Part shown: positions 42,795 through 54,712 of the stretch, in pieces | Layout: each line of letters starts with the position of its first letter | Position numbering within the stretch: the first letter of the stretch is position 1 | Origin: Trichobilharzia szidati | Lineage: Eukaryota; Platyhelminthes; Trematoda; Strigeidida; Schistosomatidae | NCBI GenBank assembly: GCA_944472155.2 | Contig: OX235277.1 | Location: 28,220,804-28,284,803, forward strand | DNA: 64,000 nucleotides | Direction: 5' to 3' | Program-made: the position numbers and the translations under genes | The notes under the pieces: model-generated | Databases searched by the model: none | What the model was told of the DNA's origin: nothing | Seen by the model: the letters and a program-made list of their open reading frames with translations, nothing else

Positions 42795-43520
42795 TAGACG
42801 GTTATGTGTACAGTGTGCAAGTGAATAACTAAGGTTAAATTAACAAAATGAAATTTTTCTTCATTCAAGTGTGTGAATCCAATGAAATTTATTGCAAAAA
42901 GTAAATAGAGGATGAGATAATTTATATAAGTTATAAATGAAGTAGAATAACATGATATAGTATTTATGAAAATGTGTAAATTTCACAGCATGCCTCAGTA
43001 GCGATCATCGACTTGTTTTTCCTTTGTATACAAAACTGTTAGCATTAGTTATACCTTAGCAAACTGCAAAAATCTGAAGAAGCATCTATTGAAAGCAATA
43101 GTTTCTCCATTATTAAGTCTTTTTTGAGCAATGCAATCAGGGGAATTCTTCTGCATAACCTTAAATTGACAGTTTTCACACAGATACCACAAAATGAAAG
43201 TAGATTTACTAGCTGTCAGCGTTACTAAAATCTGTTGTTTTATATAAAAGTATCAAGAAAGCGAGAGGAAGAACGTTACCATGAAAACATCAAGTTAACT
43301 GACGGTATAATACTAATCAACGCTAGTTATAAATCAGAGGGATCATATAGTTATATATGACCATTAGTGTAGCCTAAAATTAATCTATTCACGGGATGGT
43401 GATAGTTTATAATAATAAGAAAATTTCAGCAAGGATTATGTGAAGTGATGAGCTCACTGTTTCCTCTGCTCCTCCTCTCCGCTAACTAGGTTCTCTTGAC
43501 CATATTTTATTGCGTTCATC
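42795..43520. other. Unassigned DNA
   Basis: No recognisable element or exon. Confidence 0.45.
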
Positions 43521-43524
43521 ATCT

Positions 43525-45265
43525 AAGTTGATCTCTTCCCTAACAGCGAGCAGCCTGCTTATCTGATATAATGTTCTGAGGTCTCTTTTACCTGCACTCT
43601 GCATGTTCTGCCTCAGCTGCCAGCCATTGTTTCGTAGAATTGTCTTTTGTCTTTCCTAGCACTCTTCTTCACTTCTCTCTTTATTCACTGCAGTGTATAT
43701 TGAACTCAGCTTCTCAACCTCTTCTTCATCTCTGCACTGAGTCATCTTCTCTTTCGCCATCCTCCACTAATCTTTCACCTTCCACGCATCCGTAGACAGC
43801 AATTGCTTGTCTTGCCTTTTCTCTCTTCCTAACACAGTTGCACACGATTCCTTGAACACCACATTCAGAGATTTTTGGTGTTCTGCCACACAGGTTTCCT
43901 CAGTGATGCCACGTGGTATCTCCGACTTTGCTCTAATGGCTGTAGTGAAAGTGTCTCTTGTAGTTTTTCCTTCAATTTCTGAATGTCGAAATTGAGTTGT
44001 GGTCTGTCTCCTGTTGCTTTTAAGGCTTTCAATTTGAACTTGGTAGTTTCTTACACTAGATGATGGTCTAAGTCTATGTCTGTTCCCCTTCTCGAATTTG
44101 TGTCCACCAGGCTGCGTGTCCACTTCCTTCAGCAGTATTGAGATGAAGTCTATCTGGTTTGTGGTGTGTCCGTCAGACGAAATACATGTCACTTTGGGTA
44201 TATTCTTATGCTTGTACTCGCTGCTCCCAATCACCAAAATCATTGAAAGCACAGACATCTGTGAATAATTCTCCGTTCTCATTCATTCCTCCGAGCGAGA
44301 GCCTGTCGACCGATGATGAGTTCTCTTCCTGTATTATCAGGTCCCAGTTAGGCGATCATATCGCCCATGAAGATTTTGATATCACCATTTTTGATGTTGT
44401 CTATTACTGCTTGCACTTCCGCGTTGTTTGTAGCATTGGAGAATTATGACCTTCCTCCCTCCATTTGAGTTGAATCTTGCTGCCATAATCCTGCAAGTTG
44501 AAATTGGCTGCCATTGCATTAGAGCTTTGGTTCCCACTGATGACATCATGACAGACACTGACTGCTCCAGTGAGGATTAGAGAGGTTTCGCGTACATTTC
44601 GGATTGTGAGGGCGATTGTTACTTCCCGGCTGCCCACACCGTAGGAGTTGGTTGCGTGACCGCAGAGCCCAGGGAACAACTACTTGAGGCCGGTCACATG
44701 CAGCCTGTTCCTGTTTGTTCTTTTTCATCTGGTGTGTCTCAGTAGCATATTTATCACTTCTGCCCTGTGACACGGCAGCAGGAAGCGCGGTCGTTGTTAA
44801 TCCGGGCCCCGACCGATCCGGCATGATATTTTGTGATTTACTTTGAGTCATAGTATTGGATTGGGTAGCTGCTTTTCGTCTAACCGCTATCCAAACAAAC
44901 TTTCTGGCATGGTAGGACCTGCAGGAACATAAGTTCCAGCCAGTGTAGCTCGTTGGGTCATTGCGATATGGAAGCCCGACCACCACGTCAAGGTAGCAGC
45001 TTTCGGTCGGGGCCCCAGTGTGCTGGTGGTCGTCATCTGGGTGACCGAACCGGAGTACATTGCTGATTCTGTAGTTGACAATTTTGACAATCAAAATCCA
45101 TTCCATCTGATCTCTCGAACTTGAAGCGCTTCCATGCCATAGGTTTTCTCTTCTTTGGCTACCTGGGCAGTCTTTCAAGTCTCTTACATTGTACGGATAT
45201 TCCACGTCGCCATTCTCATTCTTGTCTTCATCGAGAGAAGACACATTGGCTGACTGGCTTCCGGC
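43525..45265 (-). pseudogene. RTE-1 LINE 5' part with endonuclease remnant
   Basis: Minus strand: 5' region (45244-44546, FGHPDDDHQHTGAPTESCYL), an APE-type endonuclease in pieces (SKIQLKWREEGHNSPM near 44460; ICISSDGHTTNQIDFI-like motif near 44165, the equivalent of SPDxxTxNQIDHI), then the spacer (ATVLGREKRQDKQLLSTD) to about 43760 and eroded text to 43525. RT absent. Several frameshifts. Confidence 0.8.
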
Positions 45266-45639
45266 TAGAAAATTAGCAAGCTAGTTAGCCAGGAGAGGTC
45301 AGAGAAAGAACAAACATTGATCTATTGATCTATATCAACATCATCGAACAATTCGAATCCCTTCCAACTTTCCAAATAGTTGATATTGCTCCCTTTATGA
45401 TTTTTTCAATATCACTTACAGAGTTTTCTATTTACAAAATATTTTAGAACCTTAAATCACAATTCTGATTGATAAGTTCTTCATAATTACCCTGAACATA
45501 ATTACCTAGTTAAAGAATGAAGACGATAAGATAGATAGGTATTATTTGACAGTTAACTTTATGATTTATTTTTACATTTGGACAATGAATGAAAAATGAT
45601 ATTTTCTTAAGAAACTTGAGACCAATTTAGTTTGAAAAG

Positions 45640-45765
45640 ATGGGTTCAAGGTTCGAGTCTCATTGGCAACACCATCACTCATTAAGGATACCTGTACATC
45701 AAGCTGATGAGTCGCAAACAGGGCGAAATGCACATCATGGATTCCACTCCTATACATTAGCAACC
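45640..45765 (+). mobile_element. Sm-alpha-like SINE with intact hammerhead core
   Basis: B box AGGTTCGAGTCTCATTGGC then the hammerhead and GGATTCCACTCC end. The head 5' of the B box is truncated or eroded. Ends immediately before an RTE-1 copy. Confidence 0.72.
45696..45745 (+). ncRNA. Sm-alpha-type hammerhead, core intact
   Basis: CTGATGA (45704-45710), stem II GTC/GGC with one wobble, GAAA (45725-45728), stem III ATG/CAT with a two-base loop, C17 at 45736. Stem I is imperfect (CATCAAG against ATGGATT). Confidence 0.5.
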
Positions 45766-45773
45766 GAAGTAAC

Positions 45774-46845
45774 ACGACGTACGACAACGGCACATGTCAA
45801 GTGATCCACAACGGAAAACTCAGTGAAGCGTTTGGAGTAAACACAGGAGTCAGACAAGGGTGCTTATTATCACCAATCATATTCCCAATTGTGGTGGACT
45901 GTATTATGCGTCAGACTGTGGGAAACAAGAAGACATGGATATCCTGGAACGGCGTGAAGAACCTGGAAGACCTGGATTTCGCGCGTGGATGATTTATGTT
46001 TGATGTCACGCAAAATCGAAGACTTACAAGCGAAAACCGACAAACTGGTCGAGGAGGCTAGCAGCAAAGACAGGACTCCAGGCGAACATAGACAAGTAGG
46101 AGGTTATGAAAATAATCAGCCAGCAACAACAACAGCAGCAACATCCGGAACCAATCACCATTAACGGGAGGGATTTGAAAGAATCTCCTTCATTCACTTA
46201 TCTAAGGAGCATTGTCTCAACTACAGGAGAAACCGACGAGGATGTCAAATCGAGAATCGGGAAGGCGAGAAACACATTCATCAACCTGAAACCAATCTGG
46301 AAATCTTCGTCACTCAGCATCAACAACAAAATTCGGATTTTCAATACAAACGTCAAGTCAGTCAGTTCTTCTATACGTACGGATCAGAAACTTGGCGGGT
46401 GACAAAGAATATTTCCAACAGCCTGTTGCAGACCTTTATCAACAACTGTCTTCGCTGGCTCTATACTGAAGATCAGATGGCCACTAGGAGAGAATTACCA
46501 ACAATAAACTATGGGAACAAGCAAAACAAGAACCAATCGCCCAACAAATATGCAGGAGAAAGTGGAGATGGATTCGACACTCACTGAGGAGGCTGCTGGG
46601 TAACATCGCGCGTCAGGCCGTAGCTCGATTGGAACCCGAAAGGGAAGCGGTGAGTGGGTCATCCAAGGCTGACATGGAGGAGATCGTGTGATGAGGAACT
46701 GAAACCGTATGGATTAACATGGATGGAGGTGAAAAGTACAGCAGAAGACAGAAGCAAGTGGAGACATGTAGTTGAAGCCCTATGTTCCACTAGGAACCCA
46801 AGGGAACAATAATAATAATAATAATAATATAATAATCCTTGAAAC
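45774..46845 (+). pseudogene. RTE-1 LINE 3' half (copy sharing broken FADD box)
   Basis: Plus strand from YDNGTCQVIHNGKLSEAFGV: motif B NTGVRQGCLLSPIIF, then GGATTTCGCG-CGTG-GATGAT, a 4-bp insertion in the catalytic FADD codons (about 45978). Downstream STTGETDEDVKSRIGKARNT and the end CACTAGGAACCCAAGGG with (AAT)n. A second 4-bp insertion (TAGC) near 46060 and CAGT and TACG duplications near 46365. 5'-truncated. Confidence 0.88.
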
Positions 46846-46849
46846 ATCT

Positions 46850-47290
46850 GTGAATCGTCCGTGTTAAGAGATGAAACCGTTCAAAATAATCAATCGACGG
46901 GAAATGCTAATTAATTAATCTAAAAATATAAACAAAATACCAGATGAGTCCTATCGACTAAATCTAAATTATCAATGCAAACTTATGCATATACATATAT
47001 GAGTCATTACTGAAAAAGAAAAACTAACAACTCAACATGAGGAGTGATCAAAACAGAATATAAAAAATACATGATTAATATTGTTATTATTATTTGAACA
47101 ATAAAGTAAATCAAAGCATAGCTATACAATATCATATTGATATAAAAAAATACAAAAAACACAATCATCACTTATTTTATGACTAAGAGATTAATTTTGG
47201 TTTTGTTGTTTTTATGCGTGAATATGAATTTGCCAGTGGTTATTTACGTCTTTTGTAGTCTTATGTCTTATGCAGTGAATTAATAGACGT
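46850..47290. other. Unassigned DNA
   Basis: Nothing recognised. Confidence 0.4.
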
Positions 47291-47297
47291 CAGAGTT

Positions 47298-47535
47298 GAA
47301 TATCGGTGGCATACCGGTAGAATGTCCGCCGACCACCCAAGTGGTCAAGATTTCGGTCCCTGGCCGACACATCCTTATATCTCGCGAAGCCAGTGATAAG
47401 ACTGATAAAAGGGTAGGGTTGGGCATGAGGCTAGCAACTGCACTCCCAACAAATAAAAAACACTTCTGCCGAAACTTCAAAGCTTTAGCTTGAAGCCCTT
47501 TGTTCCATCCGGAACGTAAAGGAATGACGAGTTCA
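47298..47535 (+). mobile_element. SINE-D, diverged
   Basis: TCGGTGGCATACCGG A box, CTGGCCGACAC end of head, CGCGAAGCCAGTGATAAG and GGTTGGGCATGAGGCTAGCA body, 3' block TTGAAGCCCTTTGTTCCATC. Confidence 0.78.
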
Positions 47536-47974
47536 TAAGGTGTCAGCATATTTCACTGGAATGACTAAAGTGTGACGCGTCGACTTCATGTTCTTGAATT
47601 TGACCGCTGATAGTTTACTGCTCCCAGCTTTAACTGATAAAAATCTACTTTGAAAAATAAAAGAATTGAAATTGTTATCTCAATTACGAATCATTGAATG
47701 AAAAACGATTCCCATTTGTAATCCTTGTACTCACTTAACTATCCCATGATGTAATATACATAAATTCCATTTAGTACATTTTGAAAAGTGCAATAACTCC
47801 AACTTACGAAACGCGTTAAAACGGGTCGACTTCAATTTGTTGGTATATTATCCACCTGGATGATTAAAGTTATTAGTATTATTACAGTTTCAACATGACC
47901 CCTTTATTTCATTGAAGATAAAATGTTAGCAATAAAAATGACTATGGCATAAACATGAACCAAAATTTTAGGTT

Positions 47975-49265
47975 TTTTTGGCATTTATTGTTAATGTTCC
48001 GTTGGTTTTAAGCATCAGGTCTTCACTAGGTTCTATTTTTTGCAGTCCTACTTAGTTGGGCCCACAATTACAAATAGTCTCACAACATATCACACACGAC
48101 TTTCCGACACACACCCAAATCGTTGCTTCCTATTCGAGTCCTACTTGAGGGCCTGATGAGCCACTGTCCTTAAATGGTCTCCTCAGCGCATACCCAACCA
48201 ATCTCTATTTCTTTCAGCATATTTCCCGAACAGTCAGTTCTTTGTTAGTTCCCTCCGAGAGTTTCTTGTTGCTAATTATTTCTGGCCAGCCATTTGATCT
48301 TCAGTATGCAGCCAGTCAGCGAAGTGGGCAGCTGTTGATAAAAGTTTGCAGTAGCCTCTTGGAAACACCCTTCGTGACGCGTTTGCCAAGGCTGTGATAC
48401 ATATAGAAGTAGTGAATTAACACTGATGATAAAAATCCAAATTTTGTTCCTTCTACATACTGAAAGCAGAAGAGTTCCACACTACTCTGAGCCCACATCC
48501 GCTCCCCTTCTGGTCTTTTTGTCCAACTGGCTGCGTCTCCACCTTCTTGAGGAGCATTAAGATGAAGTCCTTCTGGTTTGTTGTGTGTCCATCAGACGAA
48601 GTTCCTGTCGCTTTCCATACATTAGTGTTCTTTTACACGCCACTTCTAATCACCAAATCATTGAAATTGCAGAAGTCTGCTAAGAGTTCTCCATTATCAT
48701 TCATTCCTCTGAGAGCCTCCCCGCTCATGATGAGTTCACTTCTTGTATTATCTGCTCCCAGTTTGACATTCATATCGTCCATGAGGATTTTGATATCTCC
48801 ATTTGGGATCTTATCCACTACTGTTTGTAGTTGTCTATAGAAGTCTTCCTTGTTCTCTTGCCGCGCGTTGTTTGTAGCATTGTGCGTAGCATTAGGTAAT
48901 TGTGACCTCCCTTCCTCCCTTTTGAGTTGGATCTTGCTGGCATAATCCTGCATAAGAAGATTGGTTCCCACTGCGTGTGAGCTTTGGTTCCCACTGGTGA
49001 CAACATGAAAGCCACTGGCTGCCTCAGTGTGCTCGTGGTCGTCGTCTGGATGATCAGACTAGGTACCGGACTTTCTGTTTGACAGTTCAGAGAATTGACA
49101 TGCTTTCTACCTGGTCTCTCGGATTCTTAGCATTTCTATACCGCATCTCCTCATTTTTCTGACAACCCTAGAATTGTACAAGCACTCAACTTTTCGCTTT
49201 CATCGAGGGAAAATACATTGGGTGGCTGACTAGCTTCCCGAAGACTGGCTTTCACTAGCTCGCTG
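47975..49265 (-). pseudogene. RTE-1 LINE with RT deleted
   Basis: Minus strand: endonuclease fragment (48971-48633: NKEDFYRQLQTVVDKIPNGD, ILMDDMNVKLGADNTRSE, GMNDNGELLADFCNFNDLVI) followed near 48490 directly by the 3' end region (48480-47975). The whole RT is missing, with about 2.5 kb lost relative to the expected order. The APE residues around DDMNVKLG correspond to D.N.K.G in the family. Confidence 0.82.
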
Positions 49266-49584
49266 TGTCATTTCGTCCCTCTGATTCCAGCAAAGAATAA
49301 GCTTGATTTTTATTTTTTTTTCTGGTGCTTTGAGGTTCCTTTAGCGATTGTTTTGATTTTCCCGGGTAGGATAGCTAACCTCAAACCGAACTGTCTTTCT
49401 TATGTACATGGGCTTAGGACCAGCTGGAGAACTAGTGAACTAGTGAACTGGGCGAGGTTGAAATGTTAAGTTAGTAAAATATAAATGTATTGCTATACTT
49501 ATATATATGTATATACATGGGTGTGGAATAGGATCGAACCATATTTAATGAAACAAGCAATGTGGAGAGGGAGATTTGCAACAT

Positions 49585-50898
49585 TTTATTATTATTATTG
49601 TTCCCTTGGGTTCCTAGTGGAACATAGGGCTTCAACTACACGTCTCCACTTGCTTCTGTCCTCTGCTGTACTTTTCACTTGCATACATGTTAATCCATAC
49701 TGTTTCAACTCATCTTCACACGATCTCCTCCATGTCACACTTCGACGTCACACTCGCCGCTTCCCTTTCGAGTTCCACTCGAGCAATGGCCTGAAGCGCG
49801 ATGTCACCCAATGGCCTCCTCAGTGAGTGTCGAATCCATCTCCACTTTCTCCTGCATATTTGTTGAGCGATTGGTTCTTGTTTTGTTTGTTCCCATAGTT
49901 TATTGTTGGTGATTCTTTCCAGCGGCCATCTGATCTTCAGTATAGAGCCAGCGAAGACAGTTGTTGATAAAGGTCTGCAACAGGCTGTTGGAAATATTCT
50001 TTGTCACCCGCCAAGTTTCTGATCCGTACGTATAGAAGAACTGACTGACTTGACGTTTGTATTGAAAATCCGAATTTTGTTGTTGATGCTGAGTGACGAA
50101 GATTTCCAGATTGGTTTCAGGTTGATGAATGTGTTTCTCGCCTTCCCGATTCTCGATTTGACATCCTCGTCGGTTCCTCCTGTAGTTGAGACAATGCTCC
50201 TTAGATAAGTGAATGAAGTAACCTCTTTCAAATCTCTCCCGTTGATGGTGACTGGCGCTGGATGTTGCTGCTGTTGTTGTCGGTTGGTTATTTTCATAAC
50301 CTCCTACTTGTCTATGTTCGCCTGGAGTCCTGTCTTTGCTGCTAGCCTCCTCGACCAGTTTGTCGGTTTTCGCTTGTAAGTCTTCGATTTTGCGTGACAT
50401 CAAACATAAATCATCCACGCGCGAAATCCAGGTCTTCCAGGTTCTTCACGCCGTTCCAGGATATCCATGTCTTCTTGTTTCCCACAGTCTGACGCATAAT
50501 ACAGTCCACCACAATTAGGAATATGATTGGTGATAATAAGCACCCTTGTCTGACTCCTGTGTTTACTCCAAACGCTTCACTGAGTTTTCCGTTGTGGATC
50601 ACTTGACATGTGCCGTTGTCGTACAGCTGTTGAATAAGGTTGATGAATATTTGGGGTACGCCGTAGTACTTGAGTAGTTTTCAAATTACTTCGCTGTCAA
50701 CGCTGTCGAATGCCTTCTCAAAGTCTATAAAGTTGAGGTTGATGTTTGATTGCCATTCCATGCTTTATTCGATGATGATGCGTAGAGTTGCAATTTGGTC
50801 AGAACATGATCTGCCCTTCCTGAATCCAGCTTGTTCTGGTCGGAGTTCTGTATCCAGTGCGCCGTTTATTCTCTCCAGGATGATGCGACTCAGGATTG
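49585..50898 (-). pseudogene. RTE-1 LINE 3' part, near-twin of 45774-46845
   Basis: Minus strand; truncated at RLRIAK in the RT fingers (50898), then EKAFDSVDS-like motif A text near 50710, motif B, and the same CGTG-interrupted FADD box (about 50420) and same TAGC insertion as its twin. Tail (AAT)n at 49585. The different truncation point shows a separate insertion. Confidence 0.88.
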
Positions 50899-51169
50899 CA
50901 AAATAAATTATAATAATACATAAGTCACTAGAAAGTTGTCACATACGTGAAATATAAAGTCAAACACATTGTGAAGTAATTTCCTTTAGTTAGATATGAA
51001 ATAAATGAAGCAAGACATTTGATTAATGACGATGTAACAAAGTAACGGTGAAAAGAAACCAATATTTACACTAGATAAAAAATGATGTAATCAATTTGGG
51101 TTAAAAGATGAGTGATCAAAATATAGAAGGACTTATCGAGTACTTTAGAAAACTTAAGCTTGCTTTCTT

Positions 51170-52085
51170 GTTTTTCTATATGTTTAAAACATGGGCACTG
51201 TGGTAGTAAGTAATTCCGTTTGTTTACTAGATATATTACACACTAAAACAGTATTATTTACTGGATGACGTTTCGAACAAAATTTATTGTTCATAATCAT
51301 ATCACCAATTATAATCACACGACTTCGAAACTTCAGTTTCATAGTTTTCTTTGTTCTCTCCTATTTGTCGTCGTTGGGGTAGTAGAATTTTCCAGATATC
51401 GGGGACAGGTGATGAATAATTCCTATTACACGTGTTTTCAGTTGATTCGATAAACAAAGCTTCTGTTATCAATCTCTCCTTATACCCTGTGACATTAGAT
51501 TTTAAAACTGTCATCCTATCCCATCCTGTTGTATGGTTGTGTGTAACTGCATGTAGTGCTATAGCTGAACTAGATTTCTTATATTATTCGGGTCAACTAA
51601 TCTAGATTTTGCTGCAAGGTTTTTGTGCTCCACTAGTCTGACTGCCCCTGTTCCACTAGTTTGACCTATGTGTTTGACCGGACAATCATTGCAAGCAGGG
51701 TATTAGATAAACTAAGTTGTTTTGTTTTAAAGGCTCTACAGGATTGATCCGTTAACCAACAAAGCTTGTTTCTAATTGAGTTTGTGGGTTGAAATGCTAG
51801 CCATTTTTATTCCTACCTTGTTAAGAATTCTGCGTAAGGCTTCCGAGGTTCCTTCCTTGTATGCAGTTACTACTGATGATTTACATTCCTCATTGTTGGT
51901 GTCGTCATTAATATTATTATTGTTATTATCACTATCGCTACTAACACTAACTCAAGTTTCGAAGTCATGTGATTATAACTGATATGATTATGAACATTAA
52001 ATTTTGTTCGAAACCTTGTCCTCTAGTAAATAATACTGTTTCACTGTGATATATCTAATAAACAAACTAATATGGAATTTCTTGT
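51170..52085 (-). mobile_element. PLE-B copy 4 between inverted terminal repeats
   Basis: Minus-strand linker remnant (Asn-coding AAT tract near 51910), SVKDQSCRAF-like region and endonuclease (51710-51302, MTVLKSNVTGYKERLITEAL and IESTENTCNRN). The terminal block at 51195-51332 (CACACTAAAACAGTATTATT) is repeated in reverse at 51955-52083, so the fragment lies between inverted arms. Confidence 0.82.
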
Positions 52086-52089
52086 ATTT

Positions 52090-53138
52090 CATTTCGAAGG
52101 AATTCACAACTTTCAGCTAATGTCTCCTGCCAATCAGACATCTCTTGACTTCTCTGTCTAAAGATTTACTTACTGTTAATTATAGAATCTTAGGTATGTT
52201 TTCAAAAATAACGACGGTTTTAACAGTCCTTTGGCAGCATAAAAACTGCAGTAACAAATGTGAGTACTAACCAAACGAAGTGAAACAACACACCTGTGAT
52301 GAGAAAGCAATTTCCATTTGATACTATGTTATTTTCATACTTCTGAGGTGGGATTTTATTTTTATTTTGTGTCCATTCTTTTCGGATTATTCAACTGAAG
52401 TATAAGTTGTCAGCTTTTTTGTTGAACCTCCTTGTTTCTATGTCACCTGAAATCGTTTCGTACGGAACGACTCATTCCATCTAACTATCACGTACCTTTC
52501 CGTGTATTTAAATCACTGCAATATGCAGACAAAATTCGGACACTAAAAGGTTCTGTTTATTTGGCTAAACGTGAGGCTTATGTAACACAAATGTATATGC
52601 TCTGTTATAGAGTACCAAACATCATCATCACCACTCGTTACCCTTATTTTATTATCACTCCAACATTGTTGAATAATAATGCTGCTTTTTCATACAGACT
52701 TTATAATAACACTTTATGGTCGTTCCACTAGTTCTTGTCCACTCTACTCAGTTATATTGACTAGTGATTTTCTCACAAAATACGTCAGCCCACCTTCTGC
52801 CCCTTTTCTAATTTCCAATTAGTCACTTCTTCTAGTTTACATCTCACATTACGTAATACACTGTTGAGGACGAATATTTCCACTATCTGATTGATCTTAT
52901 GGATTCATTGTCAAATGTAAATACAGTTGTACAGATTATAAAAATGAATTGTAGAAAAGACAATTTTCTTCTGTACTTATGTCTTTTCCTTTTTCTTATG
53001 ATCACGTGTGGGATTATTTCATTCATTAAAGCACTAATCGTCGTAATTCTTTTCAGGGTATTAGTATAAGGTGAATTTTTTTTCCATCCGGACCATCTCT
53101 TTCTGTGTCAGTCCTTTAAAAGCAAACTACAATTCTTT
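52090..53138. other. Unassigned DNA
   Basis: A 99-residue plus frame (52432-52731) has no recognised motif. No repeat text identified. Confidence 0.45.
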
Positions 53139-53139
53139 T

Positions 53140-53503
53140 TTACGAGTTGATCATGGATTGATATCAGTTAGAGAACCATTGGAAAACCTGGGAGTACTGG
53201 ACAGCTGCTGTTTCATCCTAGTTTGGGAATCATCGGCAGTACGCACCCACCCCAGTGGGGTTCGAATCCAGGACCTTTCGGTTACAAGGCAAGTTCATAT
53301 ACCATTCATCCACTGGGACCCCATTCAATGGCTCATGAATTCCAACTTCTACCAATTCGTGATTTAGCACGACCCCAACCATTGTCGTTGGTGGGACATC
53401 CATCCACACACGTGACATCCAATTGGACCTCACTGGTCACGACTTCTCACTAGAACTCCAGGAAACTCCATCCTGTAGCAAGTCACTAGCGGGCATCAGA
53501 TTA
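53140..53503 (-). mobile_element. SINE-B, near full length
   Basis: Minus strand: start TGATGCCCGCTAGTGACTTG, tRNA region (B box GGTTCGAATCC in plus sense near 53260), hammerhead near 53170-53235 with CCGATGA, GAAA and an AGC-expanded stem III, tail ending CGTGATCAACTCGTA-like at 53140. Confidence 0.82.
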
Positions 53504-53760
53504 ATTTTCTATAGTTTGGTTTGTAAGGGTTAGTTATGTTTTTAGGAGTTGATCACGGATTGATATCAGTTAGAGAACCGTTGAAAACCAGCACTGGAGT
53601 ACTGGACAGCTGTTTCATCCTGCCGATGATTCCCAAACTAGGATGAAACAGCAGCTGTACAGTATTCCAGTGGTGGTTTTCAATCGTTCTCTAACTGATA
53701 TCAATCCGTGATCAACTCGTAAGAAACATAACTAACCCTTACAAACTAAACTATAGAAAA
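53504..53760. repeat. SINE-B tail palindrome (foldback)
   Basis: Arms 53504-53620 and 53641-53760 are reverse complements, each a SINE-B tail starting inside the hammerhead. The 20-bp centre still reads TGCCGATGATTCCC. No tRNA region. Could form a 115-bp hairpin in DNA or RNA. Confidence 0.9.
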
Positions 53761-54455
53761 CTACAATTCCGTCTGCCATCAATAAAAACAGAAGTAAACA
53801 AATCATTTGGCACTCCATTATCGTTTGTATAAATTTTCACATTCACGCGCACACATTACTGATTAGAATAAGTGGTCGGAGGTCACGTGCATAAACCAGT
53901 AGTCCATGTTGACCAAAATAAAGCGATTTCAACATTAGAAAAGAAGTATAGTCGGTTTTCTCCATTATCACTCAGTACGAAGTAAACCATTTTGCATTTC
54001 TAAAGCAACTAGCTGACTATTAGTATTCAGTTATAGGTTCTCAGGTTTCTCCTCATATACATATACATATATACATATATAGGCAAGATTAGTATGAATA
54101 GCGAATGCTTTATGCCACTAATTGATTGATCTGAGTATTCAGATATCACTGAAATCAACAAGTAGAGATTGCCAGCCTGACGGCAATAGTTGAGACAATA
54201 GATGACCGTTTCTGTTGCTTTTGTCCGAGATCATCATCCCTGTACTCAGTGCGGCTGAGTTCAGACAACTGAGTCAGATCAGATCACAATAATTATGGCT
54301 AGTCCAATATAACGATTTGTAATTTAATGAGTTCAAGGCGAAATTTCAACAATTTTTTAGAAACCGAAATCATTCAGTTCACTACAATATGTTGCCTGTT
54401 TGACATTATGAATGGTAATTAAGAAAGCGAATGTCAATGCGTGACTCTGTATTCC
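53760..54455. other. Unassigned DNA
   Basis: CATATACATATA microsatellite near 54055-54080; nothing else recognised. Confidence 0.4.
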
Positions 54456-54457
54456 TT

Positions 54458-54712
54458 ATTTTTTTATTCCTTTTTAAGTTCCCAGTAGAACATAAGGCTT
54501 CTATCTAGAGGCTCAAAGTTTCGGTGGTGGTGGTTTTTATTTTTACGGTATGGATTTGCTAGCCAGCCCTATGCCCAACCTTCCCTCCTTACCAGTCTTG
54601 TTACTGGCTTAGCGAGGTAAAGGAGTGCTTTGTTGGCCGGGGATCGAACCCCGGACCACATGCGTAGTTGGCGAGCATTCTAATGCCCTGCCACTGACGC
54701 TGCCTACTAGTG
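54458..54712 (-). mobile_element. SINE-D
   Basis: Minus strand: head ending CCGGGGTTCGATCCCCGG, GCTAAGCCAGTAACAAGACT body, GGTTGGGCATAGGGCTGGC, 3' block with CTTATGTTCTACTGGGAAC. The plus-strand text TCCCAGTAGAACATAAGGCT marks its end. Confidence 0.82.

Noticed and set aside
52432..52731. 99-residue plus-strand protein
   Set aside because: No recognisable motif and no repeat or exon context; length is unremarkable for random AT-rich DNA.
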